This document shows positions 28,202 through 37,094 of a stretch of 64,000 bases of DNA, in pieces. Made by a program: the position numbers and the translations under genes. This stretch comes from JAZGGS01 sp963714405 (lineage in GTDB: Bacteria > Bacteroidota > Ignavibacteria > Ignavibacteriales > Ignavibacteriaceae): assembly GCA_963714405.1 (NCBI GenBank), contig CAVQOH010000001.1:620001-684000 (forward strand), given 5' to 3'. Numbering within the stretch: the first letter of the stretch is position 1; the number at the start of each line of letters is the position of its first letter. The notes beneath the pieces are model-generated. The model was not told the DNA's origin, ran no database searches, and saw nothing but the letters and a program-made list of their open reading frames with translations.

Positions 28202-29347
28202 TTATACTTTTTCCTCACTATTAACCGCTTCACTATTTTCATTTTTTACAGATGATAAATTTGTTTTATTTTTTATTGCTGCAATCCTGTTTTTAATTGA
28301 TGGATGACTGTAAAAAAACCATTCAACAAAAGGATGTGGTTCCTTATCACCTAAGTTTTGTTCATTTAATTTTTCAAGAGTTGTAATAAATATTTCACTT
28401 TTTCCTGTTTCATTAATTGCATACTCATCTGCCTGGTATTCATACTTTCTGGAAAGCACATTACCTAAAGGCGTTTGGATAATTCCAATTAACATAGACC
28501 AAAGTGCTAATAACGGTAAAGCTGCAATTTGTGTGATTGAAGAAAAATTAAACCAGTTTATTGAATTTTTGTAAAGGTATGCGATTATAAAAAGCGTAAA
28601 AAAGCTTGAAACTGTTCCAAAAACAATATTTTTTACAATATGTTTTTTCTTATAATGTCCAAGTTCGTGAGCAATAACAGTTTCAATTTCTTCATTTGAA
28701 AATTTTTCTAATAAGGTATCACCTAAAATAATTCTTTTTGTTTTTCCCAAACCTGTAAAGGCAGCATTTGCTTTTTTGGTGTTCTTGCTCATATCAAACT
28801 TGAAAACATTTTCTACATTTATTTTAACATTTTTAGCAAGAGCTGTTATTTTTTCTTTCAATTCTTCATTATCAATAGGGGTAATTTTGAAAAATAATGG
28901 AAGAATTAAAATTGGAAAAATTTGTGATAAAACCACTGATATAAAAAACATAATCACTGCAAATGGAAGCCACCAATTATCACCAAATTGATTTAAGGAA
29001 AAATAAAACAGTAAAAGAATTGGAATTCCGATGGCTAATGATACAAGTAATCCTTTGAAGTTTTCCCACATCCATTTGCCAAAAGTTTGATTAGAAAGAT
29101 TATACTCATGCTCTAAATAAAATCCGGAATAATAACTAACCGGGAATGCTAAAACTGAGCTAATAAATCCTACAACAAGAATAAAACAAATAAATAACAG
29201 GTATGAGTTTGAAATAAATTGTGAGAGATAGTTTTCAAGTTTAAAGCTATATCCAAGCCATATAAAAAGTAAAATTAATATAAATGAAGTTATGCTTTTG
29301 CTTATTCCAACAGCCAATTTTATGTTGTTGTATCTTTTTGCATCCAT
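28202..29347 (-). CDS. M48 family zinc metalloprotease (Ste24/CAAX prenyl protease-like)
   Basis: About 381 aa from ATG 29347; a TTG 36 nt upstream would add an unconvincing leader. There are about 6-7 TM helices. The zinc site is VIAHELGHYKKKH, with a distal glutamate in EYQADEYAIN. FTGLGKTKRIILGDTLL and HPFVEWFFYSHPSIKNRI are Ste24 hallmarks. Bacterial members act in membrane protein quality control. It opens a leftward operon (plsC, kdsB, dcyD, HIT, B12 subunit) and follows an intrinsic terminator, so its own promoter should lie in 29348-29399. Confidence 0.92.
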   Translation of the reverse strand: MDAKRYNNIKLAVGISKSITSFILILLFIWLGYSFKLENYLSQFISNSYLLFICFILVVGFISSVLAFPVSYYSGFYLEHEYNLSNQTFGKWMWENFKGLLVSLAIGIPILLLFYFSLNQFGDNWWLPFAVIMFFISVVLSQIFPILILPLFFKITPIDNEELKEKITALAKNVKINVENVFKFDMSKNTKKANAAFTGLGKTKRIILGDTLLEKFSNEEIETVIAHELGHYKKKHIVKNIVFGTVSSFFTLFIIAYLYKNSINWFNFSSITQIAALPLLALWSMLIGIIQTPLGNVLSRKYEYQADEYAINETGKSEIFITTLEKLNEQNLGDKEPHPFVEWFFYSHPSIKNRIAAIKNKTNLSSVKNENSEAVNSEEKV

Positions 29348-29399
29348 AAGTGTAAAAATAGTTAAAGAGGTTTTGGTAAGCAATTTATATGCAGGGCAT

Positions 29400-29430
29400 A
29401 AAAAACCCGAAGCTAAAAAATAACTTCGGG
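29400..29430 (-). terminator. Intrinsic terminator of the small secreted protein gene
   Basis: On the minus strand, CCCGAAG pairs with CTTCGGG (plus 29406-29412 and 29424-29430) around an 11-nt AT-rich loop, followed by six T (plus-strand A at 29400-29405). It lies 27 nt after the stop of the 111-aa gene. It is the clearest rho-independent terminator in the window. Confidence 0.8.
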
Positions 29431-29456
29431 ATTAAATTCAGACTATTTATAAAGAG

Positions 29457-29792
29457 CTATTCCCGCTCTGATGTTCCATTTGTTTCTTTAACTTCTTCTG
29501 TAGCGCAGCATTCTTTTTTGCAATCGGGTTTGCATTCTTTTTTATTCATTTCACCATGATTCTTATGATAGCTGGCTTTTTCTTTGTGGTCGCATGTTTT
29601 TGCACATTCTTCTTTACTTTTTCCTTCAACTTCTTTCTTTCCTTCTTCACTTACAGATAGCGTAGGTTGATCATCTGTTGAAACTTGCTCTGTTTTAACA
29701 GTTTCATTAGTTGTTAATCCAGTTTCAGATTGAGCGCTTATTGTAAATGCAAACAGCAATACAAAAGAGAAAATCGCGAGAGCTAATTTCAT
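29457..29792 (-). CDS. Small secreted cysteine/histidine/lysine-rich protein, unknown function
   Basis: A 111 aa protein from ATG 29792. The signal peptide is MKLALAIFSFVLLFAFTISA with cleavage near SAQ. The mature protein is short, very hydrophilic and probably disordered at first. It then holds a cluster of cysteines and histidines: EECAKTCDHKEK, SYHKNHGEMNKKECKPDC, KKECC. Seven cysteines and several histidines in about 40 residues suggest metal binding or disulfides in the periplasm; no family is recognised. It is monocistronic, with a strong terminator directly downstream. Confidence 0.7.
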   Translation of the reverse strand: MKLALAIFSFVLLFAFTISAQSETGLTTNETVKTEQVSTDDQPTLSVSEEGKKEVEGKSKEECAKTCDHKEKASYHKNHGEMNKKECKPDCKKECCATEEVKETNGTSERE

Positions 29793-29904
29793 AACATATC
29801 CTTTGATTTAGTTTTAATTGTTTAGATTTTTTTAGAAAATAAAATTTCGGAGAGTAAATTACTAAATTACCAACAATTAGCAAGTGGCAAATATTTCCCC
29901 GAAT

Positions 29905-30639
29905 TTAAATTTCTTCTGTATTTTCGGCAAATACCCAACCAACTTTGCCATCAGCTAACCTAACTTTTACCCAATCATCCAGTCTGTCTTCAAGTTTTAC
30001 CTTTAAACCTTCGTGTATTATAAAAGTATCAGTGCTGTTTATATCAGGCGAGGTTTTTACTGTTACAGATTGAACCACAACTACCGCGTTTTTTTCTGTA
30101 GCTTCCCTGTTTATTTTTACTACCAGAAGTGAGATTGATAGAGCGAGTATAATTAAAGTCCCTAAACCAGAAAATAAAATAATTTTCTGCTGGAAAATTG
30201 TTTTAGCAAAAAAGTAATAAGCAATTAGCAGCAATAAAACCAGGTAAAAAAAGTATACAAGATATGTCCATCCGTTAACTGTTAAAAAAGCAAGAGTAGC
30301 TTCCCATATATCAAATAAAAAAAATCTTGGCAGTGTTTGAATTCTATCCACAGTACTCAAATTTGCAAAGGCTAAATTATGTTTTACATCTTCATCTGAA
30401 GGAGAAAGTTTTAACGCGCGCTCATAATTAAGAATAGCGTAACCAATTTTTCCAATGCGGTAATAAGAATTCGCCAGATTATAGTAAAGTACAGTGCCCT
30501 CATATCCTTCATATCTTAAATTTTCATAACTTTCTATTGCTTTATCAAAATCGCCGTTTCTATAATAATCTGATGCTTTCAGCATTAAATCTTCAACCTG
30601 GTTTGCATAAACAGATTGCCATGCTAACACAGCAAACAA
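29905..30639 (-). CDS. batE: BatE: TPR and SH3 protein of the Bat operon, unusual start
   Basis: About 244 aa. TPR units occupy residues 14-95 (DLMLKASDYYRNGDFDKAIE; YYNLANSYYRIGKIGYAIL), two TM helices lie at about 120-180, and a bacterial SH3 domain ends the protein (VTVKTSPDINSTDTFIIHEG; WVKVRLADGKVGWVF). This is the BatE layout. The only canonical start, TTG 30639, lies inside the signal sequence. Reading the same frame upstream adds SFKKNHLFSL, a proper n-region, but an in-frame TAA (30667-30669) blocks it, and the ATG that overlaps the batD stop (30693) lies just beyond that. Either the TAA or a nearby indel is an error, or translation starts unusually. It is the last gene of the operon. 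Confidence 0.8.
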   Translation of the reverse strand: MFAVLAWQSVYANQVEDLMLKASDYYRNGDFDKAIESYENLRYEGYEGTVLYYNLANSYYRIGKIGYAILNYERALKLSPSDEDVKHNLAFANLSTVDRIQTLPRFFLFDIWEATLAFLTVNGWTYLVYFFYLVLLLLIAYYFFAKTIFQQKIILFSGLGTLIILALSISLLVVKINREATEKNAVVVVQSVTVKTSPDINSTDTFIIHEGLKVKLEDRLDDWVKVRLADGKVGWVFAENTEEI

Positions 30640-30685
30640 ACTGAATAGATGATTTTTTTTAAACGATTATAAATGGAAATAAATA

Positions 30686-32494
30686 TTATTCATTCTTAAG
30701 TTCTGCAATATTTTTTTCCAGACTAATTATCACTTCAGCAATTTCATCGTACATTTCTTTCATTTCGGCCGATTCCTCAGCACGAGGAGCAAAACGAATG
30801 TATTCACATTTTTCAGCACTGTCTTTTAGATTGGATATTAATCCTTCACTCACCCCATTGTTCTTTAGTTCATCTGCAGCACGCTCAACAGTAAACTCAG
30901 CTTTTGCAATGTGAAGTTTATCTTCAAGGTACCCAAAAAGTGCCAATGAAAGTTCAGTATAAAATTCTCTGTGATTTTTTCCTTGCAAATATTTTTTTGA
31001 TTGTTTCAACCTGTTTTTTGCAACTTTTTGAGCTTTCTGATATCGCAGTAAAACAACATTACCTGAAAGTTTATCACTTCTTTTTTTCCATCCAACTAAT
31101 AGAGCTAAAAATAATAATGGGGAAATTGCTGCAATCAAAAATTCAATTTTACTAAATAGGTAACGTTCTTTCTTTTTAATATCACCGGTTGATGTTTTGA
31201 TAAACCTGATATCATTTCCCAGTTGCTCAATCTCTTCCTTCCCAACAATTTCTGTATTTGCAATTCTTTCACCCTGCTCAATATTAATATTGAATGATTC
31301 AGATTTTAGTGTAACATATTTTTTCTTCGCAGGATCGAAATATGAAAATTCAATTGGGGGTATTTCACGCAAACCAACTACTCTAGGGACAAAAAGATAT
31401 TCGCCGCTTTTAGAGCCCGTTATCCTGCCGCGGTTGCTGGTGTTCTCCGTTATTTTTGGTTCATATTTTTCAAAACCATTTGGTAAATTAATTTCCGGCA
31501 TTTCGAGTAATTCAAAATTACCTGCACCGCTTATTGTTACTGTAAGTGTAAGCGGTTCATTAGATTTTGTGGAAGTTTTGTTAAGCTTCGCATCAAGTTT
31601 AAAATCTCCAACAGCTCCATGAAAGTTTTCCGGTTGTCCTTCAACGGGAAGAGGAAGCACATCAACTTTAACTTTATTGGAAGTTGAATTGTATTCTATC
31701 ATCTCGCCTCTACCAAAGGGATCACCAAAAAAATCATCAAAAATATTTCTACTTCTCTTACGTTGTATTTGCACAGGAACAGTTAATTCAAATGGAGTAA
31801 CTTCCAGTTTACCTGTTTGAGTTGGAAACAAAGCTACTTTTTTAAGTATACCAACTCTAAACTGCTTGCCATTAATCACTTCAGTGTTAAATGTAATATT
31901 ACTTGCTGTTTCAAGCTCTTCAGCCCAAAAACCCTGGTATTGAGGAAGTTTATTAATTGACATTTGTGAAGCAATGGTTAACCTGTTATATAATTTGTAA
32001 GTAACAGTTACCTGCTCTCCTTTATAGACTTTATTTTTATCTACAATGGCTTTTATGTATAAGTTTTCTGCAATTTCTTCATTCGAAACAGTTTGCTCAT
32101 CGTTTTTATTTTTTGGTTTAGCTCTTCCCTTCACAACTTCTAATTGTAATGGTTTAGTTTCAAAAACCTGTGCTTCTTGTTCTATACTGGCTTTGCCAAC
32201 AGTAAACACACCTGTTTTTTCTGGTTGAAGTACATATGAGTAGGTAAGTGATGCTGTTTGTAAACCGTTGATTATCTGAATACTTGTAGATTGATTTGGG
32301 CCTGATAGAACCAGGAAATTTGTAAAAGCAGGTGCCTTAAAATTTTTGAGATTATTAATACTCTTTCCAGAAAAAATAAATGAAACCTGGAATCGTTCAT
32401 TATCTGCAACCGTAGTTTCATTAACAGAAACATTAAACTCCTGCGCTACTAAAAATGCAGGTATAAAAAACAATATGGCAACTAACTTTTTAAT
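30686..32494 (-). CDS. batD: BatD (oxygen tolerance) protein; ATT start proposed
   Basis: About 602 aa. The large periplasmic beta-rich BatD region (EFNVSVNETTVADNERFQVS; PEKTGVFTVGKASIE; KVYKGEQVTVTYKLYNR; DAKLNKTSTKSNEPLTLTV) is followed by a TM segment near residue 465 and a cytoplasmic tail. No ATG/GTG/TTG gives a full signal peptide: TTG 32473 is inside the hydrophobic core. ATT 32494 would give MKKLVAILFFIPAFLVAQ, a textbook signal. It lies just after the batC stop (32496), with AAGGA (32503-32507) at ideal spacing. So either batD starts at ATT, as infC does, or the base is wrong. BatD is thought to bring the Bat vWA proteins together at the membrane. Confidence 0.85.
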   Translation of the reverse strand: MKKLVAILFFIPAFLVAQEFNVSVNETTVADNERFQVSFIFSGKSINNLKNFKAPAFTNFLVLSGPNQSTSIQIINGLQTASLTYSYVLQPEKTGVFTVGKASIEQEAQVFETKPLQLEVVKGRAKPKNKNDEQTVSNEEIAENLYIKAIVDKNKVYKGEQVTVTYKLYNRLTIASQMSINKLPQYQGFWAEELETASNITFNTEVINGKQFRVGILKKVALFPTQTGKLEVTPFELTVPVQIQRKRSRNIFDDFFGDPFGRGEMIEYNSTSNKVKVDVLPLPVEGQPENFHGAVGDFKLDAKLNKTSTKSNEPLTLTVTISGAGNFELLEMPEINLPNGFEKYEPKITENTSNRGRITGSKSGEYLFVPRVVGLREIPPIEFSYFDPAKKKYVTLKSESFNINIEQGERIANTEIVGKEEIEQLGNDIRFIKTSTGDIKKKERYLFSKIEFLIAAISPLLFLALLVGWKKRSDKLSGNVVLLRYQKAQKVAKNRLKQSKKYLQGKNHREFYTELSLALFGYLEDKLHIAKAEFTVERAADELKNNGVSEGLISNLKDSAEKCEYIRFAPRAEESAEMKEMYDEIAEVIISLEKNIAELKNE

Positions 32495-32495
32495 T

Positions 32496-33246
32496 CTACC
32501 AATCCTTTTCAGTTTTAACTCTTTTTCCTTTAATTTTTCTTAATTCTTTCTGAAGATCTTTTTCATTGTCTTTCAAAGCTTCCAATATTCTTTCAGCTTC
32601 TTCTTTTGATATTTTCTGTTCTGGCTGTTGCTCTTGCTGCTGTGTATTATCCTGTTTAGATTCCTGGTTTTGCTGCTGTTCTGTTCTGCTGCTGCTGATC
32701 TTTGTTTTCATTTTTATCGTTTTGCTTATCCTGATTTTGTTTATCGTTCTGCTTATCATCATTTTTATTTTGATCTTGCTGCTGATTCTGGTTTTGTCTC
32801 TGCTGGTCGCTCTTCATTTTTAAAGCATAAGAAAGATTATATTTTACTTCCATATCATCAGGAATCAATTTTAAAGATTCTTTATACGCCTTAATGCTTT
32901 CATCTAGTTTTTGAGATTTTAACAGTGCGTTGCCAACATTATAATGAAGTTTTGCTTTATCTTCATTTGTTTTTGCATTTGTAAAAGCAGATTGAAATGA
33001 TTTGATAGCTTCATCGTATCGTTCCTGCTTATAATAAGCATCACCCAAATTAAATTTTGCTTCAAAACTTTCCGGAGATTGCTCAGCTCCTTTCTTAAAA
33101 TTAACTTCTGCATCTGAAAATTTATTATCATTATAATAATCAACTCCATCATTAACCAATCCTCTTGTAGATTGCGCGAAAGAATTTGCTGCTACAACCA
33201 AGAGCAGTGGTAGTAAAAGGAATATTTTATTGCCATAAAAAATCAT
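32496..33246 (-). CDS. batC: BatC: TPR protein with Gln-rich tail, interrupted by a one-base frameshift
   Basis: About 249 aa if corrected. ATG 33246 overlaps the batB stop. The signal peptide is KIFLLLPLLLVVAANSFAQ. TPRs span about 30-135 (GVDYYNDNKFSDAEVNFKKG; FNLGDAYYKQERYDEAIKSF; YNVGNALLKSQKLDESIKAY). Next comes a low-complexity Q/N/D/K tract, then a conserved C-terminal helix (KISKEEAERILEALKDNEKD). The frame changes inside the CAG-repeat tract at about 32671-32697; total length is 3n+1, so one extra base is the simplest explanation. Repeat slippage, biological or technical, would explain the site. BatC partners BatB and BatA in the periplasm. Confidence 0.85.
32503..32507 (-). promoter_or_regulatory. 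Shine-Dalgarno AAGGA that supports the ATT start of batD
   Basis: On the minus strand AAGGA ends 8 nt before ATT 32494. It lies inside the 3' end of batC. Its position favours ATT 32494 over TTG 32473, from which it would be too far. Confidence 0.5.
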
Positions 33247-34282
33247 TGTTCAAGTCCCAATTTTTTATTCAGTTTTGCATATAAAGTTGAACGTTTATCC
33301 GAAATAAAAAATTCAATAAGTAAAAGCAATATTGCCGGAATTAAAAAATAATAAAAGCGATCTTCGTAATCAGTTACTTTTTTTACACCAAATTCGGTCT
33401 GCTCTAGATTAGCAAGTTCAGTATAAATTTTATCAAGATGATCTTCATAATTAGTTCCACGAAAATATTTCCCATTACCATACAGCGCAATATCCTTTAA
33501 AGTTTCATCATCAAGCTTTGTTAAAACTGTGTTACCAGTGTTATCTTTTTTAAATCCAACCTGCTGTCCCCTGTTGTTATAAATAGGAATTGGTACACCA
33601 CTAGTTGAACCTAAGCCAATTGAATAAATCTTTACTTCATTTTTAACAGCATCTTTAACTGCTTCATTAACATCACCTTCGTGATCTTCACCATCAGTTA
33701 TTGCAACTATAACCTTTTGCGTGCTAAAGAATCAAATGATTGCATTGCAAGGTTAATTGCAGAGGCTATTGCTGTACCCGGTTGTGGAACTGAATTAACA
33801 TCAACAGCAGATAGAAAAAGATTTGCAGCGGAATAATCAGTTGTTAAAGGAAATTGAATATAAGCTTGTCCGGAAAAAATTATCAAACCAATTCTATCAC
33901 CCCTAAGTTTATTTATAAGATTGGAAATCTGGTACTTTGCTTTTTCCAACCTGTTTGGTTTTATATCTTCTGCAGTCATGCTAAGCGATACATCAAGTAG
34001 AATGAATACATCTATACCGGTTTGTTTAACTTCCTGCATTTTTGTACCAACTTGCGGATTTGCCGCAGCAATAATGAGACAAGCAATTGCAAGTAAAATT
34101 AAACCAAGTTTAATCCATTTTTTAACATAGCTGTTTGATGGTAATAATATTTTATGAAGATCTTTATCTGCAAATTTATCCAGCATTCTTTTTTTACCCT
34201 TACTTAACAACCAAAATGAAAGAACAATCACTGGAAGCAGGTAAAGAGCATTTAAATATTCCGGGTTTGCAAATCTAAACAT
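33243..34282 (-). CDS. batB: BatB: vWA-domain membrane protein, interrupted by a one-base frameshift
   Basis: About 346 aa if corrected. ATG 34282 lies 3 nt after the batA stop. N-terminal TM helices are at about 10-27 and 57-75. The vWA domain has the MIDAS LLDVSLSM, and continues with DRIGLIIFSGQAYIQFPLTT. The frame stops at 33707, but the next frame continues without gap: VIVAITDGEDHEGDVNEAVK, IYSIGLGSTSGVPIPIYNN, then a C-terminal TM (YYFLIPAILLLLIEFF) ending at TGA 33243. One base is missing at about 33713-33718 (AAAAGG on the minus strand; a third G restores R-V-I-V). The length is 3n+2, in agreement. The order batA-batB-batC-batD-batE is canonical. Confidence 0.88.
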
Positions 34283-34284
34283 GA

Positions 34285-35280
34285 TTATGGTATCTTTCTA
34301 AATAATGTTCTTGATATTGCTATTTCACCAAGTAAAAAAACTAATCCTATACTAAGCCAGCCGTAAAACAATTCACTCGCGTTTTTGTAGGATGTAATTT
34401 CAATTTTAGTTTTTTCAAGTTCATCAATTTTTTCATAAATATTCTGCAGTGCCCTGCTATTGGTAGCTCTAAAGTATTGTCCGTCAGTTAATCCTGCAAT
34501 TTGTTGTAAAACCTCTTCGTTTATTTCAACCGGAACCATCTGGTATCGAGTCCCAAATGGAGTTTTAACTGGATAAGGTGCTTCGCCTCTTGTTCCTACT
34601 CCTATCGTATAAATTCTTATTCCAAAAGTTTTTGCAATTTCTGCAGCAGAAACGGGATCAACCTCTCCACTGTTATTAGCTCCATCAGTAAGAAGAATAA
34701 TTATCCTGCTTTTCGCATCACTTTCTTTTAGACGGTTCACTCCATTTGCAATTGCGTTCCCAATAGCCGTTCCGTCCTCAATCATACCGCTTCTTATATC
34801 TACGAGTAAATTTCTTAATACACTGTAATCTATTGTTAAAGGGCATTGTGTAAACGCATCGCGTGCAAAAACAACTAATCCAATTCTATCTGAAATTCTT
34901 CCTTCAACAAAATCATCAATTACTATTTTTGCAGATTCCAAACGGTTAGGTTTTAAATCTTCAGCAAGCATGCTACTGGAGATATCTAAAACCATAGCAA
35001 TATCAATTCCTTCAGTGCTTACATTTTTCCCGGAGGTAAAATTTTGAGGTCTCGCCAATGCAACAATTAACAATCCGACTGCCATAACTCTCAAAAATAT
35101 TGGAAGATGACGAAACCGCTCCCTTAAAGTTGAAGGAACAGCTTTAAAAATATTCAGTGAAGAGTATTTAACTGAAGATTGATTCTTCTTACCTTTTAAA
35201 TAATACCACCCAAGTATTAGCGGAATTATTAATAAAAAATACAAGACCCATGGATATGCAAATGTTACATCGTTAAACAT
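34285..35280 (-). CDS. batA: BatA: vWA-domain membrane protein
   Basis: A 331 aa protein from ATG 35280, overlapping the upstream gene by 8 nt. Two N-terminal TM helices (about 10-25, 62-80) precede a vWA domain with MIDAS VLDISSSM, DRIGLVVFARDAFTQCPLTI and IILLTDGANNSGEVDP, and a C-terminal TM (ELFYGWLSIGLVFLLGE). It is an inner-membrane vWA protein that acts with MoxR and BatB. In Bacteroides and Francisella/Leptospira Bat proteins help with aerotolerance or envelope stress; the mechanism is not settled. Confidence 0.93.
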   Translation of the reverse strand: MFNDVTFAYPWVLYFLLIIPLILGWYYLKGKKNQSSVKYSSLNIFKAVPSTLRERFRHLPIFLRVMAVGLLIVALARPQNFTSGKNVSTEGIDIAMVLDISSSMLAEDLKPNRLESAKIVIDDFVEGRISDRIGLVVFARDAFTQCPLTIDYSVLRNLLVDIRSGMIEDGTAIGNAIANGVNRLKESDAKSRIIILLTDGANNSGEVDPVSAAEIAKTFGIRIYTIGVGTRGEAPYPVKTPFGTRYQMVPVEINEEVLQQIAGLTDGQYFRATNSRALQNIYEKIDELEKTKIEITSYKNASELFYGWLSIGLVFLLGEIAISRTLFRKIP

Positions 35281-36223
35281 TTACTTCCTCCTGGTTTGCT
35301 ATTTTCTTCTCAACAGAAATCGTTTTATTAACTATTTCTCTTGCCTGGTTCATCATTTCTTCATTAACGGAATCAAGTGGAATAAATTTTGCAAATTTTA
35401 CAAGATCAGCATTTTTCAGAAATTTATTTGAAGTATTGTAAATAATTTCAGCGTCCCTAACTTTTTTTAGTTCATTCATTGATTCGGAAGTTGTTAATTC
35501 CAAAGCAGGCAGCTCAAATCTTTCCTCAAAATATTTTCTAACAATTCCTGTAATATTAGAGTGATAATCCTTTACTAAGCCTTTCTGCCATAATTGTTCT
35601 TTTTCAAGATTATCAAGTTCAGCAAGTGCCTTAATATGTGCGGGAATTTTAATTTCTTCTTTCTCAAATGGAATTTCAGATTTTTTCTTTTTATATCGTT
35701 TATAAAAGTAATATGCTGTGCTTAAAACTATTATTCCGATTAACACACCAAGAAGCAGCAATTTCCAATCAATAGGTATTGTTAACGGTGGTTTAACATC
35801 CTCAATATCTGCTCCTGTGGCTATTGCAACAGTTCGAACATTAAAAGTTACGGGATTAGAAAGTACAACTTGAGTATGTGTATCACCTGATGCTTTAAAT
35901 TCTATAGCAATAGGCGGAATATTTACTTCTGCAGAATCATAATAAGAAATGATATAATGAAATCGAACAGAATTATGATCATCATGTTTTGTTAATATTG
36001 GTTCAATTTCTTTTATAATTTCAACTTCGTTTAAGCTATCTGTAATTGAAGGGTAAATTAATTCGATATCTTTTGGAATTTTCACTTCAAGTGTGTAATT
36101 AATATAATCTCCAATTAAGTAATTGCTTGAATCTACTGAAGCAAGTGCAGTAACCTGTTGAGCTGATGCATGTATTGAAAAAACACAGAAAAATAATAAA
36201 AAAATGTATCGTATTTTTACCAT
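35273..36223 (-). CDS. Bat-operon membrane protein with N-terminal signal peptide and central TM
   Basis: A 316 aa protein from ATG 36223, overlapping the DUF58 gene by 7 nt. The signal peptide is RYIFLLFFCVFSIHASAQ. The periplasmic part (about 20-150) is beta-rich, BatD-like at its start (LIGDYINYTLEVKIPKDIEL). A single TM lies at about 152-175 (IDWKLLLLGVLIGIIVLSTA). A cytoplasmic helical region follows (KALAELDNLEKEQLWQKGLV; YHSNITGIVRKYFEERFELP). Such a gene between DUF58 and batA is usual in these operons and resembles the DUF4381/BatD-related group. Exact function is unknown. Confidence 0.8.
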   Translation of the reverse strand: MVKIRYIFLLFFCVFSIHASAQQVTALASVDSSNYLIGDYINYTLEVKIPKDIELIYPSITDSLNEVEIIKEIEPILTKHDDHNSVRFHYIISYYDSAEVNIPPIAIEFKASGDTHTQVVLSNPVTFNVRTVAIATGADIEDVKPPLTIPIDWKLLLLGVLIGIIVLSTAYYFYKRYKKKKSEIPFEKEEIKIPAHIKALAELDNLEKEQLWQKGLVKDYHSNITGIVRKYFEERFELPALELTTSESMNELKKVRDAEIIYNTSNKFLKNADLVKFAKFIPLDSVNEEMMNQAREIVNKTISVEKKIANQEEVNV

Positions 36224-37092
36224 CTTCTCTCACGCAGTTTGAAAAAATTAACAAGGGGAGTTATATAATTTTCACCGGTTCTAACATAAATGCTGTCTAA
36301 CCTGCTTGTTATAAACAGAGATTTCCTCTTTGCAATCATTTCATCACGTCTTTGCTGTAATACTTTCTGCACTCTGCGGCTGCTTGTATCAATCCATCGC
36401 TCCTGGTTTGTTTCGGCATCTGTAAATTTTATCAATCCCATTTTAGGTATTTCAAATTCTCTTCTGTCATCCAAAACAATGCCTATAAGATCATGTTTTT
36501 TTCCAACTATCCTTAAAATTTTTTCATAACCATCGTCCATAAAATCGGATAATAGAAATGCAATTGATCTTTTTTTAATTGCACCGTTCATAAATTCCAG
36601 CGCTGTACCAATATTTGTAGTATTTCCTTCCGGCTGAAACGAAAGCACCTCACGTATTATGCGCAGAACATGTTTATTACCCTTACGCGGTGGTACGAAT
36701 TTTTCAATCTTATCTGTAAAAAGGATTAACCCAACTTTATCATTATTCTTTAATGCAGAGAAAGCAAGAATAGCAGTAAGTTCTGCAGCAACACGCTGTT
36801 TAGTTTTAGAAACCGAACCAAACATTAATGAACCGCTGAGATCAACCATAAGCATTACAGTAAGTTCGCGCTCTTCTTCAAAAACTTTTATAAATGGATG
36901 ACCAAATCGTGCAGTAACATTCCAATCAATGTTTCTTATATCATCACCAAACTGGTACTCTCTTACCTCAGAAAACTCCATTCCTCTTCCTTTAAATACA
37001 GAATGGTATTCACCGGAAAAAACCTGGTTTACTAAACCTTTGGTTCTAATTTCAATCTGACGAACTTGTTTTAGTAATTCTTTAGTAAGCAT
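36217..37092 (-). CDS. DUF58 domain protein of the MoxR/Bat operon
   Basis: A 291 aa protein from ATG 37092, 2 nt after the moxR stop. The DUF58 signature FKGRGMEFSEVREYQFGDDI then RNIDWNVTARFGHPFIK is complete, followed by a vWA-like half with VDLSGSLMFGS. No TM is seen. DUF58 proteins are regularly encoded between a MoxR ATPase and vWA proteins, and are thought to be adaptors in the MoxR chaperone system. Confidence 0.92.
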   Translation of the reverse strand: MLTKELLKQVRQIEIRTKGLVNQVFSGEYHSVFKGRGMEFSEVREYQFGDDIRNIDWNVTARFGHPFIKVFEEERELTVMLMVDLSGSLMFGSVSKTKQRVAAELTAILAFSALKNNDKVGLILFTDKIEKFVPPRKGNKHVLRIIREVLSFQPEGNTTNIGTALEFMNGAIKKRSIAFLLSDFMDDGYEKILRIVGKKHDLIGIVLDDRREFEIPKMGLIKFTDAETNQERWIDTSSRRVQKVLQQRRDEMIAKRKSLFITSRLDSIYVRTGENYITPLVNFFKLRERRW

Positions 37093-37094
37093 TT

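Noticed and set aside
32566..32894. Plus-strand open frames rich in Cys/Leu/Ile opposite batC
   Set aside because: They are the complement of the Gln/Asn/Asp/Lys repeats of batC; such repeats create long hydrophobic antisense frames.
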